Below, piece after piece: positions 61,346 through 64,000 of a stretch of DNA of 64,000 bases. The notes under the pieces were generated by a model, which worked only from the letters and a program-made list of their open reading frames with translations, ran no database searches and had not been told where the DNA came from. This DNA comes from Chryseobacterium sp. ZHDP1 (lineage in GTDB: Bacteria; Bacteroidota; Bacteroidia; Flavobacteriales; Weeksellaceae): NCBI RefSeq assembly GCF_018603435.1, contig NZ_CP075682.1, positions 3,472,001-3,536,000 of the forward strand, in the 5' to 3' direction. Position 1 is the first letter of the stretch. Each line of letters begins with the position of its first letter. The position numbers and the translations under genes are program-made.

Positions 61346-63304
61346 ATGGAAGAATGTTGCAACACAAAACCGAAAAAAGAACATCAACATCAGCACGAAG
61401 GTCACGATCATGATCACGATCATTCTCATGATACAGGAGATCAGTCTGTTTTCAGGATGTTTCTTCCCGCAATCATTTCTTTTGGATTGTTATTAATAGG
61501 AATCGCTTTGGATAATTTCATCAAAGCAGAATGGTTTTCCGGCTGGATTCGTCTGGTTTGGTACTTAATCGCCTATATTCCTGTTGGTCTTCCTGTTTTG
61601 AAAGAAGCGTTTGAAAGCATAAAAAACGGAGATGTATTCTCTGAATTTTTCCTGATGGGAATCGCAACCGTAGGCGCTTTTGCTATAGGAGAATATCCGG
61701 AAGGCGTTGCGGTCATGCTTTTCTATTCTGTTGGAGAAGTTTTTCAGGCAATGGCGGTAACAAGAGCCAAAACCAACATCAAATCTTTACTCGATCAGCG
61801 TCCCGATGAAGTAACCGTTTTAAAAGACGGAAAACCACAAATTGTAAAAGCCGAAAAAGTAAATATCGGAGACATTATTCAGTTAAAATCCGGAGAAAAA
61901 TTAGGATTAGACGGAGAATTATTATCTGAAACCGCATCATTCAATACTTCTGCATTAACCGGAGAAAGTAAACCTGATACCAAAACAAAAGGCGAAACTG
62001 TTTTGGCCGGAATGATCAATCTCAATACAGTAAGCGAAGTAAAAGTGACAACCGCTTACAAAGACAGCAAACTGAGCAAAATTTTAGAGCTCGTTCAGAA
62101 CGCAACCGCTCAAAAAGCCCCCACAGAATTATTCATCAGGAAATTTGCTAAAATCTACACTCCCATTGTTGTATTTCTTGCAATCGGAATTACATTTATA
62201 CCTTATTTATTTGTAGAAGAGTATCAGTTCAGAGCGTGGCTGTACAGAGCCTTAGTTTTCCTTGTGATCTCCTGTCCGTGTGCGTTGGTGATTTCTATTC
62301 CTTTGGGGTATTTCGGAGGAATCGGAGCAGGAAGCCGAAACGGAATTTTATTCAAAGGAAGCAATTTCTTAGATATTCTTGCAAATGTTCAGAATGTAGT
62401 CATGGATAAAACCGGAACCATGACGGAAGGAGTGTTCAAAGTACAGGAAGTTAATTTTAATGATGAATGTAATACCGATGAAATCTTAAAACTCGTTAAT
62501 GCTCTGGAAAGTAAAAGCTCACATCCTGTAGCAACGGCTATTCATGAATATGTAGGAGAAGTCGATCACTCAATTCTGTTGGAAAATGCAGAAGAAATTG
62601 CGGGTTATGGCTTAAAGGCAGTTATCAATGGAAAAGAGCTGCTGGTCGGGAACTTTAAACTGATGGATAAATTCAACATCAGATATGATATTCAGACTGA
62701 AAATATTGTGTATACTTTAATAGCGGTTGCGTATGACAACAAGTTTGTCGGGTATTTAACAATTGCAGATTCTGTTAAAGCAGATGCACAATTAACCATT
62801 AATAAATTAAAATCTTTAGGAGTAAAAACCACAATGCTCAGCGGAGATAAATCCTCAGTCGTGAAACACGTTGCCGATATTTTAGGCATTCAGAATGCTT
62901 ACGGAGATCTGCTTCCCGAAGACAAAGTGAATAAAGTAAAGGAAATAAAAGCAAAAAATCAAACCGTTGTTTTTGTAGGAGACGGAGTGAATGATGCTCC
63001 CGTTGTCGCGCTAAGTGATGTCGGAATTGCAATGGGCGGATTGGGAAGTGATGCGACGATTGAAACTGCCGACGTTGTCATTCAGGATGATATGCCGAGT
63101 AAAATCCCGATGGCAATCAACATTGGAAAGCAGACAAAGAAAATTGTGTGGCAAAATATCATTCTGGCATTTTCCATCAAAGCCGTTGTTCTTATTCTTG
63201 GAGCCGGAGGTTTGGCAACCATGTGGGAAGCCGTTTTCGCTGATGTCGGAGTCGCTTTACTCGCTATCCTGAATGCCGTGAGAATTCAACGGATGAGGTT
63301 TTAA
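61346..63304 (+). CDS. Heavy-metal translocating P1B-type ATPase (Zn/Cd/Co-type)
   Basis: 652 residues. A short N-terminal tail with CC and a His/Asp-rich stretch (HQHQHEGHDHDHDHSHD, residues about 13-30) replaces the usual heavy-metal-associated domain. Eight expected membrane helices, TGES near residue 204, the metal-site CPC in ISCPCALVI near residue 310, phosphorylation site DKTGTMTEG near residue 353, HP motif SSHPVATAI and hinge GDGVNDAP near residue 545. The CPC with late-helix Asp (FADVGVALLAI) is typical of Zn2+/Cd2+/Pb2+ exporters (ZntA). Located in the inner membrane. Confidence 0.93.
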   Translation: MEECCNTKPKKEHQHQHEGHDHDHDHSHDTGDQSVFRMFLPAIISFGLLLIGIALDNFIKAEWFSGWIRLVWYLIAYIPVGLPVLKEAFESIKNGDVFSEFFLMGIATVGAFAIGEYPEGVAVMLFYSVGEVFQAMAVTRAKTNIKSLLDQRPDEVTVLKDGKPQIVKAEKVNIGDIIQLKSGEKLGLDGELLSETASFNTSALTGESKPDTKTKGETVLAGMINLNTVSEVKVTTAYKDSKLSKILELVQNATAQKAPTELFIRKFAKIYTPIVVFLAIGITFIPYLFVEEYQFRAWLYRALVFLVISCPCALVISIPLGYFGGIGAGSRNGILFKGSNFLDILANVQNVVMDKTGTMTEGVFKVQEVNFNDECNTDEILKLVNALESKSSHPVATAIHEYVGEVDHSILLENAEEIAGYGLKAVINGKELLVGNFKLMDKFNIRYDIQTENIVYTLIAVAYDNKFVGYLTIADSVKADAQLTINKLKSLGVKTTMLSGDKSSVVKHVADILGIQNAYGDLLPEDKVNKVKEIKAKNQTVVFVGDGVNDAPVVALSDVGIAMGGLGSDATIETADVVIQDDMPSKIPMAINIGKQTKKIVWQNIILAFSIKAVVLILGAGGLATMWEAVFADVGVALLAILNAVRIQRMRF

Positions 63305-63749
63305 TAAGCCGGAAGAGGGAAGTAGGATGATAGAAACTTATTGTATTGCGAATATATTGTCAAAAAGCTGTTTAATCATCAATAGGAACGGGCTTTAGCC
63401 CGTTTACAAGGATGAATTTTTCAATCCGGCTTTAGCCAAAATTTATTTTTCTCCTACAGGTTACGCAGATTCTTTTTAGTCATCATAAAGTATCTTACTC
63501 ATCTGTGAAAAGCGTGGTTTTCGTGGTAAAACAATCAGTTTTATCAGCAAAATCTGCGGGAGAAAATATAAAGCTCTCGCAGATTATTAAGATTTCTAAT
63601 GCTTTAAATTATTTATCCAAAGCTTTGGAATCTAAGAAATCTTTGCGAAAATAAAGCGTACAATTAAAAACCATTACCAAAACTGACTTTCATCATAATT
63701 TGCCTTTAAACAAAATTTCAGTAGTATATTTGTAGAGTAGAATATCGCA
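63305..63749. repeat. Intergenic region with REP-like palindromes
   Basis: 445 bp without a gene. Inverted repeats: AACGGGCTTTAGCCCGTT at 63387-63404, a second GGCTTTAGCC at 63428-63437, a 12-bp stem 63551-63562 with 63574-63585 (AATCTGCGGGAG/CTCTCGCAGATT), and AAGATTTCT/AGAAATCTT (63589-63597/63635-63643) around the palindrome CCAAAGCTTTGG (63617-63628). The GGCTTTAGCC core appears twice. These look like REP-type intergenic elements; the first could also end the ATPase transcript, though its T run is short. Confidence 0.65.
63725..63732 (+). promoter_or_regulatory. -7 box for the last gene
   Basis: TATATTTG (TAnnTTTG) with a TTG at 63700-63702, spacer 22 bases. Predicted start near 63738, 12 bases before the TTG start codon at 63750. 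Confidence 0.5.
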
Positions 63750-64000
63750 TTGAAGTTTTTCGTTTCCATATTTATCATTTTTACGATTGCATTACGTCCC
63801 GTTTTGCCTTTGATTAATTACGCCGTTAATTATGACTACATCGTAAAAAACCTTTGCGAAAACAGAAACATTCCACAATCTACCTGCAAAGGAAAATGCT
63901 ACGTTGCCAAAGAACTGGCAAAAACAGAAAAACAGTCCAATAACAATCAGACAGTGAAAATTTCAGGAATTGATGTTTTTATCTCCCATGAAATTCTTTT
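63750..64000 (+). CDS. Small protein with CxxxC motif, C-terminus cut by window edge
   Basis: 83 codons from a TTG start, running off the right edge without a stop. An N-terminal hydrophobic segment (KFFVSIFIIFTIALRPVLPLI) acts as a signal or anchor. Then comes NLCENRNIPQSTCKGKCYVAKEL, a Cys-containing motif I remember from conserved Bacteroidota proteins of unknown function. The -7 box at 63725-63732 and continuous open frame support it. Could be a metal or redox-related envelope protein. Confidence 0.7.
   Translation, partial: MKFFVSIFIIFTIALRPVLPLINYAVNYDYIVKNLCENRNIPQSTCKGKCYVAKELAKTEKQSNNNQTVKISGIDVFISHEIL

Overview
The window is from a low-GC member of the Bacteroidota, most likely a Chryseobacterium-like member of the Flavobacteriia (Weeksellaceae). 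The support is a SusC/SusD pair, a bshC gene, a GYDIA-type GHMP kinase, near absence of Shine-Dalgarno sites, and repeated promoter -7 boxes of the Bacteroidota form TAnnTTTG, some with an upstream TTG at 18-22 bases. No rRNA, tRNA, CRISPR array, prophage or intact insertion sequence was seen.

Region 1 (1-37.7 kb) starts with a beta-carbonic anhydrase cut by the left edge, followed by a very large surface-polysaccharide locus. Most of it lies on the minus strand. From the right, ugd-rmlB-rmlA supply UDP-glucuronate and dTDP-4-keto-6-deoxyglucose and end in a strong terminator (34342-34373). A separate promoter then drives wzm-wzt (ABC export), a VioA-like aminotransferase, a WbqC protein, a NeuD/PglD-type acyltransferase, a beta-propeller glycosidase-like protein and a run of GT2/GT4 glycosyltransferases. 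An internal promoter at 21039-21046 precedes a module of methyltransferase, GtrB-like transferase, WecD-like acetyltransferase, YfhO/DUF6044-like membrane protein, WecE aminotransferase and AsnB. Nested in the locus is a plus-strand island (5297-11881). It holds a methyltransferase, acyltransferase 3, a second GtrB-like transferase with a polytopic partner, a YdjC deacetylase, a FemAB-like protein and a GNAT protein. The last minus-strand block (895-5209) has its own promoter. No Wzx, Wzy or initiating phosphoglycosyltransferase is visible, so the polymer is probably exported by Wzm/Wzt and perhaps decorated in the periplasm by the two lipid-linked side-chain modules.

Region 2 (37.8-57.4 kb, mostly plus strand) is housekeeping and envelope: rimP-nusA-infB with a clear promoter and terminator, an orphan SusC/SusD pair, a putative porin, bshC, a LysM/periplasmic-binding fusion, fabD, a GHMP kinase, pckA, and aroQ facing pckA.

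Region 3 (57.5-64 kb) is accessory: a lipoprotein of unknown function followed by two small membrane proteins (the second broken at a 9-base homopolymer), a highly structured intergenic element, an unrecognised helical protein, an array of degenerate 21-bp repeats, a Fur-family regulator with a His-rich Zn/Cd-type P1B ATPase, REP-like palindromes, and the start of a small Cys-containing protein cut by the right edge.

The most interesting unexplained items are the structured element at 59518-59681, the 21-bp array at 60519-60749, the broken small gene at 57571-57680, and the two apparent three-component glycosylation modules in the polysaccharide locus.
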